DNA of 64,000 nucleotides, from positions 8,223,561 to 8,287,560 of the forward strand of contig NC_088775.1 in NCBI RefSeq assembly GCF_954871325.1, read 5' to 3'. The translations under genes were made by a program, and so were the position numbers. The number at the start of each line of letters is the position of its first letter. Positions within the stretch are counted from its first letter, which is position 1. The notes beneath the pieces are model-generated. The model was given only the letters and a program-made list of their open reading frames with translations. It did no database searches and was not told where the DNA came from. The stretch is from Gordionus sp. m RMFG-2023. Taxonomy: Eukaryota > Nematomorpha > Gordioida > Chordodea > Parachordodidae. Shown piece after piece: positions 10,603 to 21,829 of this stretch.

Positions 10603-11942
10603 AATTGATGATAGACATAATTGATTTGTTTTTAACAAGTATGCGAGAGTTATGAGAATCATAATTTTGGTGTGTTGAGAAACAACGAGACTTGCGAGAA
10701 GATATGTCATTTGGTGAAAAAGAACAAAAAAAAAGAAGATATTTATTCCAGTTGTTTTTGAACAATGGACGTGAACATCATAAAGAAGAAAAGAAACAGA
10801 TATTTTAGTTTTCTTTAAAGAACAGGCGTATACCACAAGATTACAAGATTTCTTATAAAAATTTAGAACTAAGATTTTTTTTAGATTCAAGATATTCAAG
10901 AGAATTTTAGATATAGATACAACGGTAGATAGACATGTTTGACAAAGGATGTGGATATAACCTACAAATGGCTCAAGGAAGATATGGATTTGGGCTACAT
11001 TGAGGGTAGAGGGGTGATAGAATTTGACATAATGGTATAATTAATTAGCGTATTTTGACGATGTATTATAATTTTAAAATTTAATTAGAGAAAAAGTGAG
11101 CAAATATTTCGAAGTTAAGAAATATAATAGATTAGGCAATGAAGAATTAGATTAGAGGCGAAACTTAAGAAGGAGTGAACAGATGATATATTCTAGGTAG
11201 TTCAAATTTAAGAATTAATGTGTAAGGAAAAGGGATAAATTATTTCAGAAGTTATAAGGGGTTAAATAGATTATTTTAGGTCGAAGTAGATTAGGTGCGA
11301 TCTGAAACGGTGAGACCAAGATCAAGTGAGAATAAAGACAAAGTCGATATTTAGGGACTGTCGTAAGATCTATACGGTGACAAGAATTAGATGACTAGAA
11401 CTTCAAAGACAAGCGACTAGATAGAACAAAGGGTCAAGACGTTCGAGCTGCAATCGTTAATCGCTGACCAATATAACCAAGTGTCGACGGAAACTTTAGT
11501 CTAAGATACGAAAATTCGTGGAAACAATCGTTACTCGCAGATAAATTATCGTCAGTCGTTTAAAGTCATTAGTTACCAGAAACCGTTAGAAACAAGCAAA
11601 GACTAGGATAATTTGGGATTAAAACGAAATATAATTAAAGGAGCTAGAAGAATGTATCGGGAATCATAATAACAGAAGTATCGAGTTCGTCAATGGCCAA
11701 TAGAGATCAAGAGATAATCGTTTACAAGGGGTTGACAAGAAACAGAAGGAATCAAGAATTTCAGATTGTAATCGGATACAAACAGTCCTTAGAAGTGAAG
11801 AATATTAGACCGCCGTCGTTAGAAACTAGAAGACATTAAAGATTAAGACGAATAGATTCGGTGGGGAAACAAGATCAGTAAAGTCAAAATCGGAAGAAAG
11901 GAGATCACTCGCAGAATGGTGGGACTAATCTAAGGGGAAGGG

Positions 11943-12350
11943 TGTTGTAATTGTGGTAATATGCAAATTTACTAGATTAAGAAAAAAATCCAGACAGGCA
12001 AATTACTTAACAAAATTACGAAGCCGGAAGATATTCAAATCTACTCAAGAAAAAAGAATTAAATCTCGGTACAAATTGAGACTATGCAAATGTTGATTAA
12101 AGAAAAAGGATATATAATGGAGAAATTATGATGCGAAAAAATGATTAAATTATTATTTTTAACTTAAATTTACTTTTTAATTTTATTTTTTTATATTAAT
12201 TTTAATTTTTCTTTTATCTTGATTATGTTTTTTACTTTGGATTTAATTATATTTATTATTATTTAATAAAGGATTCAACTATAATTTTAGTATATATTTT
12301 TATTTTATATTTAGGTTCTTAAGTTCACAACCAAATCTTGCTTTGTGACA
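11943..12350 (+). repeat. 3' LTR of the fossil element
   Basis: It starts TGTTGTAATTG immediately after the polypurine tract and ends GCTTTGTGACA, giving TG...CA boundaries. Inside are a TATA-like GGATATATAATGG (near 12109) and an AATAAAGG poly(A)-type signal (near 12265), in the order expected for an LTR. Only one copy is present, so the call rests on structure. Confidence 0.5.
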
Positions 12351-12560
12351 ATGTCATTTTTGTTATTTAAATAGATAGCATTTTTTTTACTTAACATAAA
12401 ATATAGACAAATAATTTGGGAAATGCAAGACATACATTAAATTTATCCGAAAAGCTACAATAACCCTATATAATAAACAACAATTTATTTTTTATATATA
12501 ATTATAATTGATCATATTAATAAAAAGTATAAGAGTCGGTTATTTTTATTTTATTTGTCA
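12351..12560. other. AT-rich spacer
   Basis: Nothing recognised. Confidence 0.5.
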
Positions 12561-12564
12561 TGAT

Positions 12565-12940
12565 TCTCTAATAAGTGGTTTGCCCAGGCCTTCCCAGTTT
12601 CACTTAATACGGAATTTACATGTTTTTTTATACATCTTAAACTAATTGGTAGATAATTCCCCTCCATGTGATGATAAATCAATTAAAAATTTAACTCTCT
12701 CCGAGATGGGAAAAAATTTTCAAAATTATATTGGATACGACTGGGCTTGGAACCTCGAAATTTATATTAGCTTGCACCTGACATGAGAATATCTTTAACA
12801 AATTATTAAGGGTTGAGCTGGGCTGGATAAAAATAATTATATGCTTCCTAATATTGTGAGCTCGGATCTGGCATGAGATCTATCGTAAAAAAATGAATAA
12901 AAATCTCATTCCCCGTCATTTTTGACGGGCTTTCTACTAG
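12565..12940 (+). mobile_element. Helitron-like 3' terminus (left end tentative)
   Basis: The right end has the Helitron signature. A perfect hairpin CCCGTCA-TTTT-TGACGGG (12912-12929) is followed seven bases later by CTAG (12937-12940), and the next base is T, as expected for insertion between A and T. The DNA to the left is G+C-richer than the background and holds an imperfect tandem duplication (GACTGGGCTTGG... and GAGCTGGGCTGG..., each with a GGCATGAGA or GACATGAGA word). No Rep or helicase sequence is present, so this is at most a non-autonomous copy. The 5' end is a guess. Confidence 0.45.
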
Positions 12941-13700
12941 TTATATATTATAATAGCAGTTTTTAATAATATTAAAAGTATACTCGTATTAAAAATTTAA
13001 CTCAATTTTCAAAGAAGTAAATAATAGCTTTCCTAAAAACACTTAAAACAAGAGAAGAAAAGATATCAAATGTATTACATCTACTGTGGGATGAATAATA
13101 AGATGTTTAATTTTTAATGCATTTCTTATATTTATTATCAAAAGCATTTATTAGTAAAATTTATTATTTTTAACTGTAATATATTATATAACTCTTGAAT
13201 ATTTCTGTGAAAGTGATATTTTACTTAATATTTTATGACCAATTTTATGTAATAGAGGATTATAAACTATACGTCTAATTACTTACTTTTTATTATACTT
13301 ATTTGGTCCTTAAAAATATTTTTAGAAATAGGTATGATTAATAAAATTTAAAAATAAATATATAGTTGATTAGTCATTTTGAACTCTGCTAATTACAATA
13401 TTAAATTTTTTAGTTTTCAATTAATAAAAGATTATATTTATTTAATTAGGGTTATAAAATAATTGAAATAGTAATAGTCAATTAAGCTTCAACTGTTAAT
13501 GCTAAATTAATATTTAGTGAGGGACACTGATATTTTTTAAACACAAAATTTGATTGCTAGCTGACATAGTGAAAATAAAATTTATATGTAATAATTTAAT
13601 CTAATATTTAAAATAGTATTCATTTAATAAATATTTAGATAGTCTTATTAATTTTTAAACAATAAAATAAAAACTATATTTTACTTAATAGAATTATAAA
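12941..13700. other. AT-rich spacer
   Basis: No gene or repeat with ends recognised. It may be the interior of the element whose end lies at 13843. Confidence 0.4.
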
Positions 13701-13843
13701 AGAAATCGTTCAGGGGGCAATCAAAAAAATTTATTTTTAGTTCAAGGGTTAAATTTCCATTAAAATTTTTTTTCTGCTTCAGGGGAGTATTCAAATTTTC
13801 CAGGGGGCTCGAGCCCCTGCGCCCCCCTCTTGCGACGCCACTG
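13700..13843. mobile_element. Right end of a GC-tipped DNA transposon
   Basis: The sequence ends in CCCCCCTCTTGCGACGCCACTG, which read inwards is CAGTGGCGTCGCAAGAGG, a terminus style common in animal hAT-like elements. Just inside is a perfect 14-bp palindrome, GGGGCTCGAGCCCC (13804-13817). No left partner was found in the window. Confidence 0.45.
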
Positions 13844-13978
13844 TAATTGCTTTATTATACATAATATAATTTATAATAATTAATATTAATATTATTTACT
13901 TTGATTTTCAATTTCGTTTTCTGTATAATAGATAAATTACATAATTATTTCGTTTTATTATAACATAATAATAAATAT

Positions 13979-14176
13979 AAGTTTATATTAAAATTTTAAC
14001 GGCTAACTTAATATTTTAGCCAAAAAATATCACAAACCTGGAAATTTTGCACATAGCTTATCAGAAAGGTTTGGACATCTATTAACTAAATCTCGAAGCT
14101 TGTATAATATATTTTGGCTAAAATATTGGGTTAACCATATTTAGAAAAAATCGAACAGTTTAACCACATCACACTA
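13979..14176. mobile_element. hAT-type MITE, degenerate copy
   Basis: Same family as 45136-45354. It shows GGAAATTTTGCACATAGCTT, AAGGTTTGGACATCTATTAA, AAATCTCGAAGCTTG and TTTTGGCTAAAATATTGGG. The right end is CAGTTTAACCACATCACACTA. The left end is approximate, and no target duplication is evident. Confidence 0.55.
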
Positions 14177-14686
14177 AGACATTTATTTTCCATCATAATT
14201 ATAATATTTTAAAAATATTTGATTTGAAATTATTTAATATCGCTAACTTAAATATAATTAAGTATAGCTCTTACAGAGCTACGTTTTTTTAGCATAATAT
14301 GGTTTTACTTACATCATGGGAATAATATTTATTTATTTGAAACAAAATCTCAGATAAAACAATTTATTTTTATTTCATTGCTTAATTAATATATCTAAGA
14401 ATTGAAACAACATTAGATCCTTAGAACCAGATGTTTGCCTAAATTTAGTTAGCTCTTTTTACACCTAAATGACTCAATAAATCTTGGATAAGTTTAAAAT
14501 ATTGTTATTTTTGAAGAAGGCAAAGGATTTCAATAATTTGAACACTTTGTATATGTTATTTACATTGAAGGAGTTCCTTATCTCCATAGCTCGTTTCTCA
14601 AGATATTTTCTTTTGTCCCTACGTGGTTTATAACTTATATTTTCAAGAATATACTTGTATATTTATTAAATATTTTAAGATAAACC

Positions 14687-14725
14687 CGGCCGAAGGCTTG
14701 TTAAAGGGGGGCCTGGGGGGCTAAT
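14687..14725 (-). mobile_element. Fragment of the GCCTTCGGCCGGG repeat family
   Basis: ACCCGGCCGAAGGCTTG followed by G-rich DNA is the reverse complement of the subterminal GCCTTCGGCCGGGTT block in the element at 42138-43339. Only this scrap is present. Confidence 0.4.
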
Positions 14726-15139
14726 ATAATAAATTACTTATTTCTTGTAGATTTACTAAATCTGTAAATAATTATTAGTTAAATAATTTGAAAAGTTTTT
14801 ATTATCTTGATGAACAAAGACAAATCAGAAAATATTTTAAAATTAATTTTAAAAAATCTCTTAAAAATATATGAGAAATCGCTAATATTTTTTGATTTTG
14901 GAAAAGAAAAATTTAGAATCCACAAAATTCTATTATTATAACTTATTGAACAAAATGTCAGTTTATCTTCCATAAAAACCCTGACAAGAGTTGAGTTAGT
15001 TTAGAAAATAGTAAATTATCTCTACCTGCATAAGCTAAAATACATACAATATGAAATATGCATTTTTAAATTTGAATATATTAGTGTAAAAAACAAAATC
15101 TATTTTTGCGAGAAATATGATATTTGTAATCAATTAATC
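14726..15139. other. AT-rich spacer
   Basis: No feature recognised. A minus-strand open stretch (14779-14973) has low-complexity composition and no known motif. Confidence 0.4.
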
Positions 15140-15474
15140 CATTTTATTATAGGCATTTAATACCCATGTTAATATTTTTATTATTCTCACCCATCTGTAT
15201 AAATAAATTGATGAGTATCAATTGATCTTTATATTAACTTTCATTTTATACCCATGTTGACATATTATATAAATATATAATTAAGCCTAGCCCCCCCCCC
15301 TTTCCAACAACTACCCTGGGGATGTTGCATGTCACTGTAATCAATTTATCTTTCTATTAGCTTTGATTTGATTCCAATGACAATAAATTATGTTTAAAAA
15401 AATTGACCCCCCACCCCTTCCCACTGAACTACCCTGATGACATATATTGTTGAGTATCAATGTAAAAAAAAAAT
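15140..15474 (+). repeat. About 120-bp tandem repeat, left part
   Basis: Three diverged units carry TGATACCCATGTTGACA-like, C-tract (CCCCCCCCCC), AACTACCCTG-GATG and TTGAGTATCAAT words. Their starts are near 15162, 15249 and 15370. A fourth, with ATTTGATACCCATGTCAA and a C-tract, lies at 17361-17470, beyond the hAT insertion. The array was therefore split by that transposon. Confidence 0.55.
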
Positions 15475-16271
15475 ATTTTTATCAGAGACCTGCAGAGGTA
15501 CCATTTGCACGGCCTGGCTCAGCTCGGTTTTAAATTTTTTAGGCCCGGCCCGCATATTTTTTAAAAAAATTTTTTACGCCCCGGCCCGGATTTAAAAATT
15601 TAAGGCCCGGCTCGGAATTTTTTAAAATTATATTCGACCTGGTATATACAAAAATTCACCTATGAGGTATTTTACCATATTTTTCAGCGAGTATTATCGC
15701 TTATTATTTAGAAAATACATGTAAAAAGCTAATATTTTGAGAATATTATATTTGAATTTATAAAAATTATAAAACTGTTATTTATAAAAATGGATATTTT
15801 GAGCATATACTATATTTTATACATTTATAAAAATAAAACTAATATTCATAAAAATGGTAATAATATTTTGAGAATATACTATATTTTATATTGCATTAAA
15901 AAAAAATAAAACTAATATTTAATTTATAAAAATGGAAAATATTTTGAGAATATAATATATTGTATTTAATTTACTATTTAATTTATAAAATAAAAATAAA
16001 TCGCTATTTAAAAAAATGCATGTATAATAAATAGTATTTTAAAAATATAATCTAATTGCACAATATTAATATAATTTATTTTATAATATAAATTTTTAAC
16101 AAAAGAAGATAATTGTATTAGATAATATTGTAAAAAAAAATAATGAAAAATGTTTGATTAAAAACTTTCATGACTCAAGGTAAATATAATAAATGCAATA
16201 AATATTTGACAGTTTGCAAAGTAAAAAACCATGATTGACGAAGCCCTATATTCAAGAAAGATATAAAAAAT

Positions 16272-16720
16272 TCACAAATTATCATGAAGAAAGAGAAGCA
16301 TATCTACCTTTTCAGGTTGAAGATTACTTCTTTTTTCTTCAAGAATTCTTCCAGTAGTGGAAAAATTCCGCTCACAGCTTGCACTTGAAGCAGGAATTGC
16401 CAATTTTGCTAAAATTGGTTCGCTTTGATGAGCCGCCCACCACTCTAACAAATTATCCACCTTAAATGTTTCATCTATTTTTTTATTTATGTAATTATAA
16501 TATTCATCATCGGGTATTGACATATTACCAGAATTACCATCGCCCCATTTGTCATAAAACGATTCAGTTTGTTTAACAACAGTCGTAATTTGACTGGTCT
16601 ATGGTATTTCATTTACTTCCTGAGCCTCTTGTAATTTAATATAATCTTTTATATAGTTTTCCGTCATTTGCGATTTATCCCTGACAACATACATAATTGC
16701 TTGAATTTGGCACAGAGAAA
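16272..16720 (-). pseudogene. hAT transposase C-terminal end
   Basis: On the minus strand the frame begins near 16720 (LCQIQAIMYVVRDKSQMTEN, then YIKDYIKLQEAQEVNEIP). It has one in-frame TAG near 16603, then runs open through NMSIPDDEYYNYINKKIDET to the dimerisation domain DNLLEWWAAHQSEPILAKLA, IPASSASCERNFSTTGRIL and EEKRSNLQPEKVDMLLFLHD. The SASxERxFS motif and the KRxxLxPxxVxxLLFLxxN tail are the hAT C-terminal signature of Ac-like transposases. The N-terminal catalytic aspartates are gone. The gene lies in the middle of the 15483-17346 element and runs opposite to the hAT at 762-3019, from which it clearly differs. Confidence 0.85.
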
Positions 16721-16844
16721 AAGAGAAATAAAATGATATTTGTGTAAAACAAATTTTTCAATTAAAATGCTTTATATTAAGTAAAATCAATTTTATTTCT
16801 CCTTTTTTGCTTTGAAAGGTATTACAAACTTCAAGAAATGATAA

Positions 16845-17040
16845 TCCTTTATTTGATTGTTTTGGTAAAATATATTCTAAAAATTTAGATATGAATTATA
16901 AAAAAATATACTAATAATACTTGAATATTGGGGCTTATTAAGATATTCCTTTATTTGATTGTTTTGGTAAAATATGTTGTAAAAATTTAGATATGAATTA
17001 TAAAAAAATATATTAAAACTTTGAATAAATTTGCAGGAAA
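16845..17040. repeat. 102-bp tandem duplication in the hAT element
   Basis: TCCTTTATTTGATTGTTTTG recurs 102 bp later (16845 and 16947), followed in both copies by GGTAAAATAT and AAAAATTTAGATATGAATTA with few differences. It appears to be a local duplication after the element formed. Confidence 0.8.
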
Positions 17041-17354
17041 TTAATAATTAGATCGATTAGTGGGTGTTAGGTAGTGTTAACCATCACCCAATATTATATT
17101 AATCATAACTATAATATAATATAATCTTATAACCATCAACTCATAATGTAAAAATTTTTTATAAAAAATATTAAGGCCCGGCCCGGCCCGGGTTTAACAA
17201 TCTTAGGCCCGGCCATGATATTTTTTTTAAAAAAAATTTTAGGCCTGGCCCGGATATGTTTAAAAAAAATTTTTTTAGGCCCGGCCCGGGTATATTTAAA
17301 AAATTTAAAATACGGCCGGGCTTAGGGCCGGGCCTGCAGGTCTCTGATTTTTAT

Positions 17355-17470
17355 TATCTTACATTTGATACCCATGTCAAAATATTATATTAAAAAATTA
17401 TACCCCCCCCCCCCTAACCATACCCAAATTATAAATACAACAATTCATTTGATTAACTTTGATTTGAAAA
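17355..17470 (+). repeat. About 120-bp tandem repeat, right part
   Basis: One further unit of the array at 15140-15474, with ACATTTGATACCCATGTCAA, a 13-bp C-tract and AATTCATTTGATTAACTTTG. It resumes after the hAT insertion. Confidence 0.5.
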
Positions 17471-20400
17471 TAAAATATTATGACTAAAATTTCTGAGCTA
17501 TTTAATATTTCTTCTGTGAAATTTAATTAAAAAAAATCTGTGAAAACCAAAATTTTTGCAAAATTATCTTTGATTTTAAGAAATGTATTTGTTAAATTCA
17601 GTATGAATATTTAGCCTTAAGTATTTTTTAAGTCTGAGCAATTAAGTATAAAAAAAAATTCTTAGTCTATCAGTTTTTATTCTGTGCTAAATTATATAAG
17701 TCTTTAAAACTTTTGAACAGTTAAATAATCGAATATCATAAAGATAAATACGGCACCAATATTCTATGCTGAACTTTTGTTAAAAAATTATTAAAAGAAG
17801 TTATATCAAATTTAACCAACATTTTACATATCATATTTACATTAGGGATTTATAAGTAGAGATGTCCAGTTGGACTAATTATTATCTTAAATTTCACGCC
17901 AAATAATAAAGTATACGATAAGTGTTGAAATTATCATTAATATATGCTCTCTAAAAATGTTACTTATCAATAAATTATAGAAATTATGTCTAGAGTAATT
18001 TTGACAGACACAAGAACAAAGTTATAAATAAATTTAATAACAAATCATTTTAACCATTTTGATTTTTACCTTATAACACAAATAAATAGTTTTATAATTA
18101 TTTTATCACTTAGATTGAATGTTCTGGCTAATTGTAAATAAAATTAAATATAATTAAATGAATAAATTATAAATTTTTTTCCCCTAAATTTAATTAAATT
18201 TAACAACTACTATCATAATTTCTATTATTTTGGTAAAGAATGAGCTCTTACCTAGCTTAATACATTATTGTCTATTTTTTCTAATACAATACAAAATAAT
18301 AATTTTTAATTACTCGTAAGAATAAATAATAATTATATTTTTATTCTATCACATGCTCATTATCACTATTGAAATATATTAAAAAAGATATCTTAATAAT
18401 TTAGCAATGAACATACACCTCTCTAATTGATTAAGTACAAATTTCATAGGTACGAAATTTTTTTTATTAATTCTAACGAGCAAATTAAAAATTATTATTT
18501 AGTATTGTATTAAAATAATATATAGAATGTATAGGGTGCTAGAGTGCTTTTAGAGGAGATTATAAAAATAAAATTTGTATATTTGTTTTATTTCCTTAAT
18601 AATGTTAAAAAGTTTTAAGAAATATTATTATTAATTATCATAACATTTTTTAAAAATTTATAGTAGAATAAGCCTGATGAATGAATAGGTATTTAGAGAA
18701 AATATACAAAAACTCATTTGAAAATTTATATGCGTATTGCGAGGATTTTTTAAGCATTTTGTCGAAATCAATTATTCCCGTAAAGCTTATGAAGAAAGAT
18801 TAAGTCCTAGACAAGATATCTAATTTGATTTAACTGATATTAAAAAAAACTTTATTTTGTTCTAACCCTCGTAATGTCATGATGGCTTTGTTGTATATAT
18901 TATAATATTAACAATTCATTACTTAGGATGCGTAATGAATTTACTGTCGTAATTATCATTAAAATATAATATAAAATTTAAAATAAACTTATTCCAATAA
19001 AATAAAATATATTTATAGCTAAAAAAATAAAATCATAAAAATAATTTTTAAATTTGGTAAAATTTTCAAAAAAATCGCGCATACAGCGAAGCTAAACGGG
19101 CATATGCCTCCTCTTCAAAAGATAAAATGCAAATCGCACTTATCCAGTTATTTAAATTTCTTCCAGTTAATATGGTGAAATTATCATTGGAGATAGAAAA
19201 GTATTACATCACACATTTTATTTTAAAATAATATCAAATAGCTAATTATATAAAAGTTGGCAATAAAAATAACCAACGCTTTCATCTAAACAGTTTACTA
19301 TATGACATACAATTACAAGAGAAAACAAATGTTTTCTAAATAATTAAAAATGGATTTATAATGGTCTCATTATAAAATCGAAAAAGTCATTGGTGCCATT
19401 TAAAATTAGTATTCGCATGTGGTTTATAAAGATTTATCATAATAAAAGTTTTAGACTCTATATAAATACTCATTCCTTTCGCAAGTATTATGCTTTCTTA
19501 ATGAATAACTTAATGTAAAAAATATGTAAATATTAGAAGGGTTATATGTAACCCTTACTTGGATTTATATGAAACAAGTTCTCGTTAGATAACCGATATT
19601 TAAGAGATTTCAATTTTCCACTCATGAGTCCAGTAGTATATGTATGTGAAAAGATATGAATTTACGTATTTCATTAGCTTTTCTCGCTATTTATATAGAT
19701 AAAAAAAATATTTAAAATAAAATGAAAGAGTATAAAGCAAATCTTTAATTTAGCAGTGATTAATAAATAATGAGCATAAAAGCCGTTGAAAGCGATTCAT
19801 ATTAATATACATCGTTTCCTACTTTAATTCATTCTAAACGTGAATGGCATTTAGATCTGGGCCATCTTCAATATAACAGAACTGCTTTTGACATCAATTT
19901 ATGTAAATATTATGTAATATTTAAGAACTAGAATTTATTTATTTTAGGGTGGAAAAATTTTAATTTTTACGTTTACAATAGTAGAAATTAATCTGAATCT
20001 TCCTTTATTAAATTTAGTGCAAATTGTGATAAATTTATAAATAGGAAGTTTTTAAAAAAATTATACAACTTGGATGGGGGCGATAGTTCAAATCAAAATT
20101 TTTTAAAAAAAGTAAATTATGGTTAAATTACTGATAGTGGCTTTTAACACATTTTTATTTTTAAAGTAGAATAATTAAGGAGTATTACCTTGCTCATGGT
20201 TTTTATTTACTTTAAGTTATATTTTTTTTCAAAAAAAAAAATAGAATTATATATGAGCGTAAAAAATAACAGATATAATGGTCGAATTCGCGTTTAGTAT
20301 ACAAAATATGATATAAATTTAATAATTTTTACATTTATTTCTGAATACTTCCTATTTGCGCTGATTTTAATGTAATAATTACAAACAATTGGAAATGAAC

Positions 20401-20750
20401 ACGTAGTTCTCTTTCTCTATAATAAACAAACTATTCAAAACAGATTTAATGATTACATAAAAATTGATTGCGTATTTTTGCAAATTAAAATGACCATATA
20501 TGGATAGGCCGTGACCCTTTATTTTATAAAAAAAAACATGCGCAAAAATATTTTGGTTTTTCTAAAACGCATATAGGTTTAGGGATCACTTTGGATAAGC
20601 AAAGAAGTTCATTGCGATAATTTATTAAAATATATTTGTCTAACAAAAAACTTAGGCAGGTCGTTGCTTGTAAAAAATGTTAATCATCCTTGGACATAAT
20701 ATAAAAATTTACATGGGGTTCATTTTAAAACCACTGCCATTATTTTCATG
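17471..20750. other. AT-rich DNA without recognised genes
   Basis: No gene found. A perfect small hairpin (AAGGGTTA-TATG-TAACCCTT) lies at about 19535-19560. A 40-codon frame at 18681-18803 (MNRYLEKIYKNSFENLYAYC) and an overlapping open frame in another register are compositionally protein-like. At this length in such AT-rich DNA they can easily be chance. Confidence 0.4.
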
Positions 20751-20756
20751 CAGTCA

Positions 20757-20957
20757 TCATTTCTCATTAATTTAAATTGGGGTTGATTATTACCTCCAAA
20801 ATATTACTATCTAAGCCTGAAAATTTTGCTCATAAATGGTAGAAAGGTTTGAATTTTTTTAAAAAATCTAGAGGCTTACATAATATTAGCTGGACTAAAA
20901 TCTTAATCTGGCAATTTTTTTAAAAATCAACCCAAATTAGGCCGTTTAACAACTATA
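20757..20957. mobile_element. hAT-type MITE, degenerate copy
   Basis: Left part AATTTAAATTGGGGTTGATT, middle AAGCCTGAAAATTTTGCTC and GAAAGGTTTGAATT, right part AGCTGGACTAAAATCTTAAT and GGCCGTTTAACAACTATATT. The ends are approximate. Confidence 0.55.
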
Positions 20958-21130
20958 TTAAAGGTGCATAATAAATAGTATTTTACTCCAATTTTGAAAG
21001 CTGAGTACTGGAGAGTTATAATAAAATAAAAAATTACAAAAAAAATAATATTATATCGTTCAAAACTTGAGACAGTATACTACCTCTCTCTATATAATTA
21101 TTTCATTATAAATGGATAATTTAGCTCATT

Positions 21131-21497
21131 TTACAAATAAATTCGATTAACTATAGATGAATAGCGCAATGAAATAGCGCAACTACATAGCACTTTTCTA
21201 AAATAAAAGAAAGAATCAAAATTTATTGAAATGCGACAAGACATAATCTTTAATATACTACAGATAAAATCATACTCTAGCTTCCAATCTGCTATACACA
21301 GGTTTGACACATTTTTTTTTGTTTTAAATAGGTCAAAATCTACTACACTCAAATCAACTACCACATTTTTGAAATATCAGAAATATATTACAAAGAGTTC
21401 TATAAGATCTCCCACATTCTCCTTTTCAAAAGTCAGGTATTTGAATTTTCATATAAAATTTAAAATAATTAGAGAGACAGATTCTCGAAAAGACTGA
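21131..21497. other. Overlapping open frames on both strands
   Basis: The plus strand is open at 21231-21497 (MRQDIIFNILQIKSYSSFQS...) and the minus strand at 21131-21364 (...DFDLFKTKKNVSNLCIADWK). At most one can be real. Neither has a motif I recognise, and the minus frame lacks an ATG at its reported beginning. Both could be chance openings. Confidence 0.15.
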
Positions 21498-21829
21498 TCA
21501 ACCTAAGGAATCTCTTTTTTTGTGAAAAGGCTTTTTACTGTAAATATTTTTTCTAACTACCTAAGATTTATTTCTTCCATCGAATAATCTTCAGTGCCTC
21601 CTTATGCTTGCTTCCCTTCTCTTTCCTTGTTTCTCTTTACTATTTCTTTTTAAGACATCTTTCTTTAATCTTCAATCTTTATACCTTTCTTCTCTTTAAT
21701 TATAATTATAATTTTATATTTATCGCATCTATTAATATTGGTTTAGAAAAAAATAGTTATATGCTTTTCCTATTTTTTATAATATATTGTGTTCGCTATA
21801 TTTACTTAAATAAAGAAAATAATTAAAAA

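Larger units (their letters stand above)
10020..12350 (+). mobile_element. LTR-retroelement fossil with 3' LTR
   Basis: From about 10020 to 11942 the plus strand is markedly purine-rich and less AT-biased than its surroundings. It ends in a polypurine tract (AAGGGGAAGGG, 11932-11942) directly before a 408-bp LTR-like segment. No 5' LTR is in view and no readable gag or pol domain was found. The element is broken in many places and looks old. The left boundary is a judgement from composition only, and the superfamily is undetermined. Confidence 0.45.
15483..17346. mobile_element. hAT element with perfect 8-bp target duplication
   Basis: The termini are CAGAGACCTGCAG (15483) and CTGCAGGTCTCTG (17346), a 13-bp perfect inverted pair. 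They are flanked on both sides by ATTTTTAT (15475-15482 and 17347-17354), the 8-bp duplication diagnostic of hAT. Both ends carry GC-rich subterminal repeats (GGCCCGGCCCG-type words) that contrast sharply with the AT interior and are probably transposase-binding sites. At 1864 bp it retains only the end of a transposase gene, so it is an internally deleted copy. A 102-bp direct duplication lies at 16845-17040. Confidence 0.9.

Noticed and set aside
10583-10899. Two minus-strand frames
   Set aside because: They are pyrimidine-rich readings of the opposite strand of the purine-rich LTR fossil.
21608-21826. 72-codon T-rich frame
   Set aside because: Phe/Leu/Tyr/Asn-rich low-complexity peptide over T-rich DNA; no motif.
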